Source: an uncultured Brachyspira sp. | Lineage (GTDB): Bacteria; Spirochaetota; Brachyspiria; Brachyspirales; Brachyspiraceae | Reading direction: 5' to 3' | NCBI RefSeq assembly: GCF_944390845.1 | Contig: NZ_CALXRM010000024.1 | Location: forward strand, 1-44,326 | DNA: 44,326 nt | Shown here: in pieces, positions 32,990-42,166 of the stretch | Layout: every line of letters begins with the position of its first letter | How positions within the stretch are numbered: position 1 is the stretch's first letter | The notes under the pieces: model-generated | Seen by the model: only the letters and a program-made list of their open reading frames with translations | Database searches by the model: none | What the model was told of the DNA's origin: nothing | Program-made: the position numbers and the translations under genes

Positions 32990-33844
32990 ATGGTATACAT
33001 AAAATCTTGTAAAGGCACTTATAAAAATCAAAAAACTAATATGGCAGCTTCAGATTTGGCTATGCTTTCTATCAATGAAGTATTAAAAGATATATCACCA
33101 GATAAAATAGATGCTATAATTTGTGCCACTGTTACTAAAGATTATGTTTATCCTTCTACTGCTTGTATATTAGCAGGAAAAATTAAAGCCAGCAATGCTT
33201 TTTGTTTTGATATAGAAAGTGATTTCACTGGATTTTTATCCGCTTTGAGATTAGCTTATGCTTTTGTTAAAAGTAATAGATACAAAAACATTTTAGTAGT
33301 AGCAACTGAATCTTTCTATATATGTGATGATGAAAATAGATTTGATGATGCTAGTGTTGCCGCACTTGTTACTAATGAACAATCAGATATTCAAATTGAT
33401 TTTATAGATTCTGTAACTGATGGAAGTGCTTTAGAAAATTGTTATATACCTATGGGCGGAACTGCTAAACCTTATACAAAAGAAGGTGTATTAAATAAAG
33501 AACATTTTATCTCTATAAAAAATAGTAATATTTTTGAGGAAGAAGCTAAAAAAGCAGCTTTATATGTAAAAGAAGTATTATCTTCCAATCATATAGAGCC
33601 TAATTTTTATATACCTTCCTATTCTAGTAAAGCCGCTTATGATAATTTTGTTGATACATTATCAGTAAGTAAAGATATAGTATATTCAAAAATGGAAAAT
33701 GCTAATCCTTCTTTAAGTGCTTCTTCTGGTGTAGCATTATCTATGGCTTTAGAAGATGGATTTATAAAGAAAAATAGTAAAGTTGCTGTATGCGGCTATG
33801 GAAGCGGTTATACAAAATCTGTAGCTGTGATTTCTATAAATTAA
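32990..33844 (+). CDS. FabH-like protein without the catalytic cysteine (probable pseudoenzyme)
   Basis: The 284-residue protein has the thiolase fold of FabH. The VATESF strand, the DASVAALVTNE segment and the GYGSGYTKSVAV end match the active FabH at 24724-25698 in order. The catalytic Cys position reads Phe79 (FDIESDFTGFLSAL versus FDISAACSGYIYAL), and the THQAN His is replaced by Ser210 in YIPSYSSK. The Asn motif is NPSLSAS, so Asn may or may not be kept depending on a one-residue gap. The N-terminus is also about 25-30 residues short. It occupies the usual fabH place after plsX, so it may have become a regulatory or binding partner. It has no signs of decay. Confidence 0.8.
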   Translation: MVYIKSCKGTYKNQKTNMAASDLAMLSINEVLKDISPDKIDAIICATVTKDYVYPSTACILAGKIKASNAFCFDIESDFTGFLSALRLAYAFVKSNRYKNILVVATESFYICDDENRFDDASVAALVTNEQSDIQIDFIDSVTDGSALENCYIPMGGTAKPYTKEGVLNKEHFISIKNSNIFEEEAKKAALYVKEVLSSNHIEPNFYIPSYSSKAAYDNFVDTLSVSKDIVYSKMENANPSLSASSGVALSMALEDGFIKKNSKVAVCGYGSGYTKSVAVISIN

Positions 33845-33908
33845 ATAAACAATAATTAAATTAATAATAGTGTTTTACATTAATTTGATTAAATGAAGGA
33901 TTGATAAT

Positions 33909-35216
33909 ATGAAGTTGGGTAAATTTCGTTTTGGTGGAGTGCATCCAAATGACAGCAAAGACACTGCTGATATAGCTTCATCAACTCTATCTAACTTGCC
34001 TAAAAGCGTTTTAATATCTATGGCACAACATATTGGTGCTCCTGCCAAAATATTAAAAAATAAAGGGGATAAAGTTAATAGAGGTGAACTTATTGGAGAA
34101 GCTAGCGGTTATGTTTCTGGTAATGTTTATTCATCTGTAACTGGTACAGTTGCTTCTGTTGAAATAGCTGCTAATCCTCTTGGACGCGGAGCTAATGCTT
34201 TACTTATAAATACAGACAGCAATGCTGATAATTTGGCATATTTTGAACACTCTAATTATATGTCTCTATCTGCTGAAGAAATGTCTAAAAAAATACAGCA
34301 GGCTGGAATCGTAGGTATGGGCGGTGCTACTTTCCCTACTAATGTTAAAGTTGATGGTGCTGCTAAAGGCGGATGCGATACATTAGTTATTAATGGTGTT
34401 GAATGCGAGCCTTATATCACCAGCGATTACAGACTTATGATAGAATATACCCAAGATTTATTTAAGGGTATTGAAATATTAAGAAAAATTATACCTTCTG
34501 TTAAAAGAACTGTTATTGGTATAGAAAATAATAAACCTAAAGCAATTGAAGAAATGACTAAAATAGGAAAAGAGCATAATGTTGAAGTTATGCCTTTAAG
34601 ACTTCGTTATCCTCAAGGTGCTGAAAAAATGCTTATAGATGCTACTACTGGAAGAGTGGTTCCTGTAAGTAAATTACCTATGGACGTTGGCGTTTTAGTT
34701 GTTAATATAGCTACACTTTATGCTATATATGAAGCGGTTGCTAAAGATAAACCTCTTATAGAAAGACTTGTTACCATTTCCGGTGATGCTATAAAAGAAC
34801 ATAAAAATGTTTGGCTTCCTCTTGGTACTCCTATTTCACATGTTGTTGAGGAATGCGGCGGAATTACTGCTGAAAACGTACTTATACTTGCAGGCGGCCC
34901 TATGATGGGAGCAAGTGTACCTAATTTAGAGCAATGTGTTAATAAAGGTACTAACTCTTTACTTTTCTTAGATAAAGATAAAATGCCTAAAGAAATAGAA
35001 TATCCATGTATTAAATGCGGAAGATGTGCTAATGCATGTCCGCTTAGATTATCTCCTACTGAGATTGCTCATACTGCTAAAGCTAAAGTTAAAGATAAAT
35101 TGAATGATTTAGATATAGCAACTTGTTTTGAATGCGGCTGCTGTTCTTATGTTTGTCCTTCTAAAATTCCTTTGACTCAGTGGATTAGATTTGGTAAAGA
35201 TTTGTTAAGAAGATGA
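33909..35216 (+). CDS. rnfC: Electron transport complex subunit RnfC
   Basis: RnfC is the NADH-binding, iron-sulfur subunit of the ion-translocating ferredoxin:NAD oxidoreductase. The 435-residue protein has the barrel-sandwich start KFGGVHP-like (KFRFGGVHPNDSKDT) and the NuoF-like GMGGATFPTNVK motif near 136-147. An NGVECEPYITSDYRLM segment and an SLBB region follow. Two C-terminal [4Fe-4S] motifs read CIKCGRCANACP and CFECGCCSYVCP. All features needed for FMN/NADH binding and clusters are present, in contrast to the NuoF-like protein at 8519. First gene of rnfCDG. Confidence 0.95.
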   Translation: MKLGKFRFGGVHPNDSKDTADIASSTLSNLPKSVLISMAQHIGAPAKILKNKGDKVNRGELIGEASGYVSGNVYSSVTGTVASVEIAANPLGRGANALLINTDSNADNLAYFEHSNYMSLSAEEMSKKIQQAGIVGMGGATFPTNVKVDGAAKGGCDTLVINGVECEPYITSDYRLMIEYTQDLFKGIEILRKIIPSVKRTVIGIENNKPKAIEEMTKIGKEHNVEVMPLRLRYPQGAEKMLIDATTGRVVPVSKLPMDVGVLVVNIATLYAIYEAVAKDKPLIERLVTISGDAIKEHKNVWLPLGTPISHVVEECGGITAENVLILAGGPMMGASVPNLEQCVNKGTNSLLFLDKDKMPKEIEYPCIKCGRCANACPLRLSPTEIAHTAKAKVKDKLNDLDIATCFECGCCSYVCPSKIPLTQWIRFGKDLLRR

Positions 35217-35231
35217 TTTAAGGAGATAATT

Positions 35232-36335
35232 ATGAAATTTTATACAGAATCGTCTCCACATATAAAAGCTGGAGATACTACCAATAAAATAATGCTAAGA
35301 GTTATTATAGCTCTTTTGCCTGCTATTATATATAGTATAGTATTATTCGGGGCTAAAGTTATAGTTCTATATTTAACTGCTATTATTACTTGTATACTTT
35401 CTACTGTAATAGTTAAAAAAGTAAGAAAAAGACCTTTACTCCCTGATTATGCTGTTATAGTTACTGCTGTGCTTCTTGTTATGACATTGCCTCCATCTGC
35501 TACTGTTACTATGGTGGTAATCGGAAGTGTTATAGCTATAGTATTTGCTAAAGAAGTATTCGGCGGTTTAGGTTCTAACATATTCAATCCAGCTTTAGTT
35601 GGAAGAGCTTTCTTACAAGTTGCTTTCCCTGCTCAAATGACTATGTATCCTGCTCCTGTGAGAGTTCCTTTCCTAGATTTATTTGCTCCAGGACTTCATA
35701 ATTTAGTAAATACTGTTACTGGCGGTACTCAGTCTATAGACATGATGAATGCTTTGACTCAGTCTACTCCTTTAACTTTCATGAAATTCACATACAATGC
35801 TAATTTAAGTACATCTTTAATAGAACAAATAAAATTTGAAGCTCATTATTATCTTCAAATGTTATTAGGAAGTACAGGCGGTGCTATAGGTGAAACTTCT
35901 TTCCTATTGCTTTTAATAGGAGGTATATACTTACTTGCTACTAAAACTATAGATTGGAGAGTACCTTTAGGAATGTTTATATCTTTATTCTTAGTAACTC
36001 TTATATTATGGTTATCTATGCCTGGAAAAATTGCTTCTCCTATATATCATGTATTGGCAGGCGGTTTTGGTTTAGGTGCTTTCTTTATGGCTACTGATAT
36101 GGTTACTTCTCCTTCAAGTCATTTAGGTGCTTGGATATATGCTCTTTTAATAGGTGCTGTACTTGCCATATTAAGAACTTTTGGTTCTTCTCCGGAATAT
36201 ATGATGTATTCTATACTTATAGGTAATATGTTTATGCCTTTAATTGCTATGCTTACTCGTCCTTTGCCTTTCGGTAAAAAAGAGCTGCTTGCTATAAATA
36301 AAGCTAATCTCCAAAAAGAAGGAGGAAATAAATAA
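35232..36335 (+). CDS. rnfD: Electron transport complex subunit RnfD
   Basis: RnfD is the membrane subunit carrying a covalent FMN and forms part of the ion channel. The 367-residue protein has nine or so hydrophobic segments. It contains GGLGSNIFNPALVGRAFLQVAFP (about 111-133), the flavin attachment region QSTPLTFMKF near 177-186, and FMATDMVTSPSS near 286-297. It lies 15 bp after rnfC with an AAGGAG ribosome site and overlaps rnfG by one base (TAATG), so the three genes are one operon. Confidence 0.95.
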   Translation: MKFYTESSPHIKAGDTTNKIMLRVIIALLPAIIYSIVLFGAKVIVLYLTAIITCILSTVIVKKVRKRPLLPDYAVIVTAVLLVMTLPPSATVTMVVIGSVIAIVFAKEVFGGLGSNIFNPALVGRAFLQVAFPAQMTMYPAPVRVPFLDLFAPGLHNLVNTVTGGTQSIDMMNALTQSTPLTFMKFTYNANLSTSLIEQIKFEAHYYLQMLLGSTGGAIGETSFLLLLIGGIYLLATKTIDWRVPLGMFISLFLVTLILWLSMPGKIASPIYHVLAGGFGLGAFFMATDMVTSPSSHLGAWIYALLIGAVLAILRTFGSSPEYMMYSILIGNMFMPLIAMLTRPLPFGKKELLAINKANLQKEGGNK

Positions 36336-36910
36336 TGAAAAAAGAAGTTGGTTATTCTGCTGTTATTTCTGTTACTCTTACAGCATTGCTTGCAGGCTTT
36401 TTACTTTCATTTGTATATTCTTCTTTTGAAAAGGATATTCTTGCAAACAATGAAAAAACTGTATTAAATGGTGTTAAAGCTGTTATTGATGGTGCTGATG
36501 AATTAGAAGGACCTTTAACTGAAAATTCTTCATATCCATATTATATAGGCAAAAAATCTGACGGTACTGTGGTTGGTTATGCTATACTTTCTTCTGCCGG
36601 CGGATACAATGGAGAAAATAAAGTACTTGTTGGTTTCGATGCTACTGTAGAAAACATTACAGCAATAGTTGTTACTGAACAGGCTGAAACTCCAGGACTT
36701 GGTGCTAAAATTACTGAGCCTAGCTTTAGAGATCAATTTAAAGGACAGAGTTCTATAGTTCCTTTATCTGTTGTTAAGGGTATTAAACCAGAGGAAGCAC
36801 AAGAAGCACAAATAGCTGCTATAAGCGGTGCTACAATATCTTCTACTTCTGTTGTTAATGCTGTTAATAGTGCTAAAGATGAGGCTGTTAATTTATTTAA
36901 AACTGAATAA
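36335..36910 (+). CDS. rnfG: Electron transport complex subunit RnfG
   Basis: RnfG carries covalent FMN outside the membrane. The 191-residue protein has one N-terminal membrane segment (about 8-30), the TPGLGAKI motif near 119-126 and the flavinylation motif SGATISST, in which Thr167 is the expected FMN-linked residue. The operon ends here: a terminator follows at 36936 and none of rnfE, rnfA or rnfB is in the window. The stop is followed within 71 bp by the second nested palindromic element. Confidence 0.94.
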   Translation: MKKEVGYSAVISVTLTALLAGFLLSFVYSSFEKDILANNEKTVLNGVKAVIDGADELEGPLTENSSYPYYIGKKSDGTVVGYAILSSAGGYNGENKVLVGFDATVENITAIVVTEQAETPGLGAKITEPSFRDQFKGQSSIVPLSVVKGIKPEEAQEAQIAAISGATISSTSVVNAVNSAKDEAVNLFKTE

Positions 36911-36935
36911 TTAAGTTACACACATTTTTATATAC

Positions 36936-36974
36936 GGGCTTATAAGATGTTTTCATTTTATAAGCCTTTTTTAT
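36936..36974 (+). terminator. Terminator after rnfG
   Basis: GGCTTATAA (36937-36945) pairs with TTATAAGCC (36958-36966), followed by a T run. Confidence 0.88.
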
Positions 36975-36980
36975 TTATAC

Positions 36981-37408
36981 AACGCACGGTAAAATCGCCA
37001 AATAATATAATTTCAATTCATTTTATTTACACTACCCTATTTTACAAACTTCATTAAACGTGCGGTAAATACATACCAAACCTAAAACCAATTTGGGTGG
37101 GGGTTAAATTTTTCTATTTATACAATAAAGAAATAAAAACTACAATTCACAAATTAAAATAAAAAAGATATAGGGTGGGTTTTAAAATAAACTTTAAAGA
37201 ATTACTTAGACTGCCCGCCCTTTATCCTTATGCTCGATTTAATCATTTATTGTTATTATCTTTAAAGCCAATAACAAAAAAGCATGCCCCACCCAAGTGG
37301 AGATTAGATTTTTTAATTTAAACACCGCACGGTTTATCTGTTTTGATATATAGAAAAATTTGAACTCTAAATTAATTTATATTTTTTATTTTATTTACCG
37401 TGCGTTAA
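36981..37408. repeat. Eight-motif nested palindromic element, copy B
   Basis: Motifs in order are AACGCACGGT 36981, AACGTGCGGT 37057, TTTGGGTGGGGGTTAA 37092, AGGGTGGG 37172, CTGCCCGCCCT 37211, a CCCCACCCAAG block ending 37297, ACCGCACGGT 37324 and ACCGTGCGTTAA 37397. Offsets from the first motif are 0, 76, 111, 191, 230, 301, 343, 416, against 0, 72, 108, 188, 228, 303, 344, 417 in copy A. The inner spacers are AT-rich and unlike copy A. The last motif contains the stop codon of the TPR gene on the minus strand. Confidence 0.88.
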
Positions 37409-39825
37409 TTAAAACTTATATTGTTTCTATTACAAAACTCTACAGCAGTTTTTATATTCTCTTTTGCAAGTGAAATAACACATTTTAATATAAGCTTCTT
37501 ATCTTCTTTATTTGCAAACTTATAAGCTTTTTCAAAATTTTTATAAGCCTGTTCATTTAACTTATCAAAAATATTATTCATCTTGTCAAACTGTATATCA
37601 ATATAAGCTAAACTATTATGAGCTAATGCATGTTTATTATTTAGTTCTATACACTTATTGAAATAAGATAAAGCTTCATTATAATATTTAATTGCTTTTT
37701 CTTTATCATTAGTAAATAAATATATATTAGCTAACTTTGTAACAGTATACCCAATACTGTCATATACTGAAGCAGTTGTTAAACTATCATCTATATTTAA
37801 TTCCAAACCTTTATTATAATAAATTAAAGCATCAGATATTAATTCTATAGCCTTAGAAATATTTCCTTTTCTAAACTCATTATTAGACTGTTTTGTCTTA
37901 GAAAATCCAATACCATTATAAGCAGTTAAATAATTAGGATCTATTTCTAACGCTTTTTTATAATCTTCCAAAGCTTCATCATAAAGGTGAATACCAACTT
38001 TACTCAAACCTCTATTATAATATGCCTCAATAGATGAAGGCTCCTTTTCAATAACTTTATCATAATATTTAATAGATTCTTCAAGATTATTCAATGAATC
38101 ATAACATATAGCTATATTAAAATAAGCATCAACACTATCATTATCAAGCTCTATTACTTTATTAAAATCTTCTATAGCTTCATTATATAAATCAAGCTCC
38201 ATTTCTGATAATGCCCTGTTATAATAAGATTCTACATGCTGATTATCAATATCTATAACTTTAGTATAATATTTAACAGCCTTTTCATAATCTTCTATTG
38301 CCTCATAACATAAAGCAGAATTATAATAAGCATATATATTTTCATCATCAATTTCTATTACTTTATTAAAATCTCTAAGAGCCAAATCATAATCATTTAT
38401 TCTATAATAAGTAAGACCTCTTTCATTGTAAGCATTAATGTAATACTCATCTAATTCTATTGCTTTAGAGAAATACTCAATAGCTTCATCATATTCATTC
38501 AAGTAGAAATTAGTAAGACCTCTGAAATAATAAAACTCACTGTCGCAGTTATGCAATTCTATAGCCTTATCAAAATCTTCTAAAGCCTCTCTATATAATT
38601 GCATTTTCCCTTTAAGCAAGGCTCTGTTATTGTATAAATAAGCATCATTTTTTTCTAACTCTATAGCTTTGTTATAATCATCTAATGCCTCATCATACAT
38701 TTTAAGCTCATTCTTTATAAGCCCTCTATTATTATATGAATAAACATCATTCGGATTTAATTCTATAGTTTTACTATAATCTTTGATAGCATCTTCATAC
38801 AAATCCAATGCTTCTTCAGCTAATGCTCTATTATAGTAGGCATAAAATATATTTTCATCTATTTCTATTATATTTGTATAATATTTTATTGAATCTTTAT
38901 AATTTCCTAGCTTGTATTCAAGAAGCCCCATATCATTATAAATATTTACTGTGTTTTCAGTACCTAATTCTAAAGCCTTCTTATAATCATTCATAGCTTC
39001 CTGATACAATTCCAAATTATTTTTTGCAAGCCCTCTAAAATAGTATGCATTTGAAAAAGTAGAGTCTAATTTTATGGAAGTATCAAAATCTTTTACAGCT
39101 TCTTCATATAAGCCTAAATAAAACTCGCTTAACCCTTTAGAATAATATGCCTCATTATCATCTTCTCTAAGCTCTATAAGTTTATTGAAATCAGATAAAG
39201 CTTCCTCATACATTTTTAAATAACACTTTGAATGTCCTCTATAATAATATATATCATCAATTTCTGCTTCCCCAGATTTTTCCAACAAAGATAAAGACAA
39301 GTCAAAATGCTTTATAGCTTCCTCATAGTTTGATAAATAAAAATATCCAAGTCCAACATAATACATTGCCTCATAATCATCTTCATTAAACTCTAATACC
39401 TTTTTAAAATCTTCGATACCTTCCTCATATCTTCTCAAATAGGATTTTGAATGTCCTCTATTGTAATATGCATCTGATTTGTCTGGAGATAATTCAATAA
39501 CTTTATCAAAATCTTTTATGGCTTCTTCATAATTTCTCATATTATATTTTGATATAGCTCTATTATAGTAAGCATCTACTAAAGTATTATGAGTGCTGTT
39601 TATATCCTCATCATTAACATTTATTCCTTCTTCCTCATCTTCATTATCATACGATGAATCGCTATATATAATAAATTCACTGTCAGAGTATGCTATAATA
39701 TCTTTATTGTAAATATTTATAATTTCATCTAAATACTCAATAGCCTTTTCATAATCTTTATTTACAAAAGCCTCATGTCCTAAATCAAATAATCTTTCAA
39801 TATTCTTTTTATCATCATTATTCAT
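37405..39825 (-). CDS. Giant tetratricopeptide-repeat protein
   Basis: The protein of about 806 residues is built from about 20 TPR units of 34 residues. Most keep the consensus AYYNRG-x-K-x2-L-x2-YEEAIKDFDKAIEL, for example around NDVYSYNNRGLIKNELKMYDEA. The first unit (residues near 5-40) is separated from the rest by an acidic insert (DSEFIIYSDSSYDNEDEEEG). No signal peptide is seen, so it is probably a cytoplasmic protein-interaction scaffold. I prefer the ATG at 39825, after GAGAGA, but an ATG ten codons upstream (39855) is possible. The stop codon lies inside the last motif of palindromic element B. Confidence 0.85.
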   Translation of the reverse strand: MNNDDKKNIERLFDLGHEAFVNKDYEKAIEYLDEIINIYNKDIIAYSDSEFIIYSDSSYDNEDEEEGINVNDEDINSTHNTLVDAYYNRAISKYNMRNYEEAIKDFDKVIELSPDKSDAYYNRGHSKSYLRRYEEGIEDFKKVLEFNEDDYEAMYYVGLGYFYLSNYEEAIKHFDLSLSLLEKSGEAEIDDIYYYRGHSKCYLKMYEEALSDFNKLIELREDDNEAYYSKGLSEFYLGLYEEAVKDFDTSIKLDSTFSNAYYFRGLAKNNLELYQEAMNDYKKALELGTENTVNIYNDMGLLEYKLGNYKDSIKYYTNIIEIDENIFYAYYNRALAEEALDLYEDAIKDYSKTIELNPNDVYSYNNRGLIKNELKMYDEALDDYNKAIELEKNDAYLYNNRALLKGKMQLYREALEDFDKAIELHNCDSEFYYFRGLTNFYLNEYDEAIEYFSKAIELDEYYINAYNERGLTYYRINDYDLALRDFNKVIEIDDENIYAYYNSALCYEAIEDYEKAVKYYTKVIDIDNQHVESYYNRALSEMELDLYNEAIEDFNKVIELDNDSVDAYFNIAICYDSLNNLEESIKYYDKVIEKEPSSIEAYYNRGLSKVGIHLYDEALEDYKKALEIDPNYLTAYNGIGFSKTKQSNNEFRKGNISKAIELISDALIYYNKGLELNIDDSLTTASVYDSIGYTVTKLANIYLFTNDKEKAIKYYNEALSYFNKCIELNNKHALAHNSLAYIDIQFDKMNNIFDKLNEQAYKNFEKAYKFANKEDKKLILKCVISLAKENIKTAVEFCNRNNISFN

Positions 39826-40042
39826 ATTATAGTCTCTCATAAAATTATTAATCATTTTTTATTATATATAAAAATTACAATAATTACTATATGTAAGATA
39901 AATTTTGTAATTAAAGAACAAAAAAAATTACTTTAATTAATAATTTAGATAGTTATTACTATATATAATAGTTAGTATTATTCATTGAAGTTTTTGTATT
40001 TTCACTTTATATATTAAAAATATAATTTAATTTGTCTAAATT

Positions 40043-40070
40043 TTGACAAAGCGTTTTTTTTAAATATAAT
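40043..40070 (+). promoter_or_regulatory. Strong promoter of the 2-oxoacid:ferredoxin oxidoreductase operon
   Basis: Perfect TTGACA (40043-40048), 16-bp spacer and perfect TATAAT (40065-40070). The first gene starts at 40133 with an AGGAGG ribosome site. Confidence 0.82.
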
Positions 40071-40132
40071 ATTATTATATTGGTATATATTTTTAATATA
40101 CTAAAAAAATCAATAAATATAGAGGAGGAAAT

Positions 40133-40366
40133 ATGGCTAAAGGTAGAGTTACTATTGATAGTGAGCAATGCAAAGGCTGCTCTAATTGTATATCTGTTTG
40201 CCCTACTAAGATATTATACTTAGATAAAGAAAATATGAATTCTTGGGGATATTATCCTGCTGCAGTTACTGATATGGAAAAATGCGTGGGCTGTGCTAAT
40301 TGTGCTATGATGTGTCCTGATATATGTATAAAAGTAGAAAGACTGGATAAAGAGGAGGATAAATAA
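40133..40366 (+). CDS. 2-oxoacid:ferredoxin oxidoreductase, delta (ferredoxin-like) subunit
   Basis: The 77-residue protein has two [4Fe-4S] motifs, CKGCSNCISVCP (about 13-24) and CVGCANCAMMCP (about 52-63), typical of the delta subunit of VOR/KOR enzymes. It passes electrons from the TPP site to free ferredoxin. It is the first of four genes and overlaps the alpha gene by one base (TAATG). Confidence 0.93.
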   Translation: MAKGRVTIDSEQCKGCSNCISVCPTKILYLDKENMNSWGYYPAAVTDMEKCVGCANCAMMCPDICIKVERLDKEEDK

Positions 40367-41421
40367 TGGCTAGAACATTAATGAAAGGAAACGAAGCTAT
40401 GGCTACTGCTGCCATTGCTGCTGGATGCAAATGTTTTTTTGGTTACCCTATAACACCGCAAAATGAAATACCGGAATTTATGTCTAAAGCTATGTATGAA
40501 TCCGGCGGAGCTTTTGTTCAAGCAGAAAGCGAAATAGCTGCTATTAATATGGTTTATGGTGCCGGCGGTGCTGGAGTTAGAGCTATGACTTCTTCTTCTT
40601 CACCTGGAATAGCATTGAAACAGGAAGGTATATCATATCTTGCCGGTGCTGAAGTACCTGCTGTTATACTTAATGTTATGAGAGGCGGTCCAGGACTTGG
40701 AAGTATACAGCCTGCTCAAAGTGATTATAATATGATGACTAGAGGCGGAGGCGACGGAGATTATAATTGTCCTATATTAGCTCCTTCCAATTTACAAGAA
40801 GCAGCTGATATGATAATGGAAGCTTTCGATTTAGCTGATCATTATAGAACTCCTGTTTATGTTGCTGCTGACGGTTTTATCGGTCAAATGATGGAGCCTG
40901 TAGAAATAATATATAAACCTAAATATGAATTAAAAGAGAAAACTTGGGCTACTAATGGAACTAGAGGAAAAAGAGAAAAAAATATAGTAAACTCTCTTTA
41001 TTTAGAGCCTGAATTATTATACAAACATAATATACATCTTCAAGAAAAATATGCAGAAATAAAAGAGAAAGAAGCCAGAGCTGAAAAATATAAAGCAGAT
41101 GATGCAGAACTTTTATTTGTATCTTATGGCACTATGTCAAGAGTAGTAAGAGGAGTAGTTGATAAACTTAGAGAAGAAGGCAAAAAGGTAGGTATGATTC
41201 GTCCTCAAACATTATGGCCTTTCCCAGTAAAAGCATTCGATAATCCTAATTGCAAAATGTATGTAAGTATAGAAATGAGTATGGGACAGATGGTAGATGA
41301 TATAAAATTGGCATGTGAATGTAAGGTTCCTGTTAAATTCTATGGTAAAGCTGGAGGATTAGTTCCTACTTCTCATGAAATAATAGATAATGTTAGAGGT
41401 TTTGCTGGAGGTATTATATGA
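40366..41421 (+). CDS. vorB: 2-oxoacid:ferredoxin oxidoreductase, alpha subunit (VorB type)
   Basis: The 351-residue protein matches the VorB/KorA alpha subunit. It starts LMKGNEAMATAAIAAGCKCFFGYPITPQNE and contains AESEIAAINMVYGAGGAGVRAMTSSSSPG (about 54-82) and MRGGPGLGSIQPAQSDY (about 105-121). A middle linker leads to the C-terminal domain with SYGTMSRVVRG. The start and glycine-serine blocks are closest, from memory, to 3-methyl-2-oxobutanoate (branched-chain) enzymes, although 2-oxoglutarate enzymes are near relatives. It overlaps the beta gene by four bases. Confidence 0.88.
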   Translation: MARTLMKGNEAMATAAIAAGCKCFFGYPITPQNEIPEFMSKAMYESGGAFVQAESEIAAINMVYGAGGAGVRAMTSSSSPGIALKQEGISYLAGAEVPAVILNVMRGGPGLGSIQPAQSDYNMMTRGGGDGDYNCPILAPSNLQEAADMIMEAFDLADHYRTPVYVAADGFIGQMMEPVEIIYKPKYELKEKTWATNGTRGKREKNIVNSLYLEPELLYKHNIHLQEKYAEIKEKEARAEKYKADDAELLFVSYGTMSRVVRGVVDKLREEGKKVGMIRPQTLWPFPVKAFDNPNCKMYVSIEMSMGQMVDDIKLACECKVPVKFYGKAGGLVPTSHEIIDNVRGFAGGII

Positions 41422-42152
41422 TAGTATTTGAAAAGTCAAAAGGATTAACTAATGATAGGACACATTATTGTCCTGGCTGTATGCATGGAACATCACAAAG
41501 AATAATAGCTGAATGTTTGGAAGAACTTAATGTACTTGACAGAACTGTAGGAATAGCTTCCGTAGGTTGTTCTGTACTTGCTTATAAATATTTTAATTGC
41601 GATATGCAGCAGGCAGCACATGGCAGAGCACCTGCACTTGCTACTGGAGTAAAAAGAGCTGTTCCGGATACTGTTGTATTTACACTTCAAGGCGATGGAG
41701 ATTTAGCTGCTATTGGTACTGCTGAAATAGTACATGCTGCAGCACGCGGAGAAAATATCACTGTTATTTTCTTGAATAATGCTATTTATGGTATGACAGG
41801 CGGACAAATGGCACCTACTACTTTGGAAGGACAAAAAACAACTACAACTCAAGCTGGAAGAGATTTCCATAGAGCTGGTAAACCTATAAGAGTATGCGAA
41901 ATGCTTGCTACTTTGGAAGGAGCTACTTTTGTTGAGAGAGTTGCTTTAGATAGTCCTGCTAATATAAGAAAAGCTAAAGTGGCTGTAAAAAAAGCTTTTG
42001 AAAATCAAATAGCAAGAAAAGGCTTTTCTATAGTAGAAATGCTTACAAGCTGTACTACTAACTGGGGTATATCTCCAACAGAATCACATAAATGGATAAG
42101 AGAATATATGATTCCTCATTATCCTCTTGGCAATTTTAGAAATGACGGTTAA
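41418..42152 (+). CDS. 2-oxoacid:ferredoxin oxidoreductase, beta (TPP-binding) subunit
   Basis: The 244-residue protein binds thiamine diphosphate and Mg. The motif GDGDLAAIGTAEIVHAAARG (about 93-112) is followed by the NNAIYGMTGGQMAPTT block, and CPGCMHGT near the start gives a cluster Cys pair. CxxC near 18-21 plus Cys near 51 and near 213 are likely [4Fe-4S] ligands. It overlaps alpha by ATGA, indicating coupled translation, and is followed 14 bp later by gamma. Confidence 0.92.
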   Translation: MIVFEKSKGLTNDRTHYCPGCMHGTSQRIIAECLEELNVLDRTVGIASVGCSVLAYKYFNCDMQQAAHGRAPALATGVKRAVPDTVVFTLQGDGDLAAIGTAEIVHAAARGENITVIFLNNAIYGMTGGQMAPTTLEGQKTTTTQAGRDFHRAGKPIRVCEMLATLEGATFVERVALDSPANIRKAKVAVKKAFENQIARKGFSIVEMLTSCTTNWGISPTESHKWIREYMIPHYPLGNFRNDG

Positions 42153-42166
42153 TTTAAGGAGGAAAT

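Noticed and set aside
29382-37408. Elements A and B as CRISPR arrays or integron attC sites
   Set aside because: The motifs are not regularly repeated direct repeats with unique spacers, and attC sites are shorter with 7-bp core sites; the 428-bp symmetrical plan fits neither.
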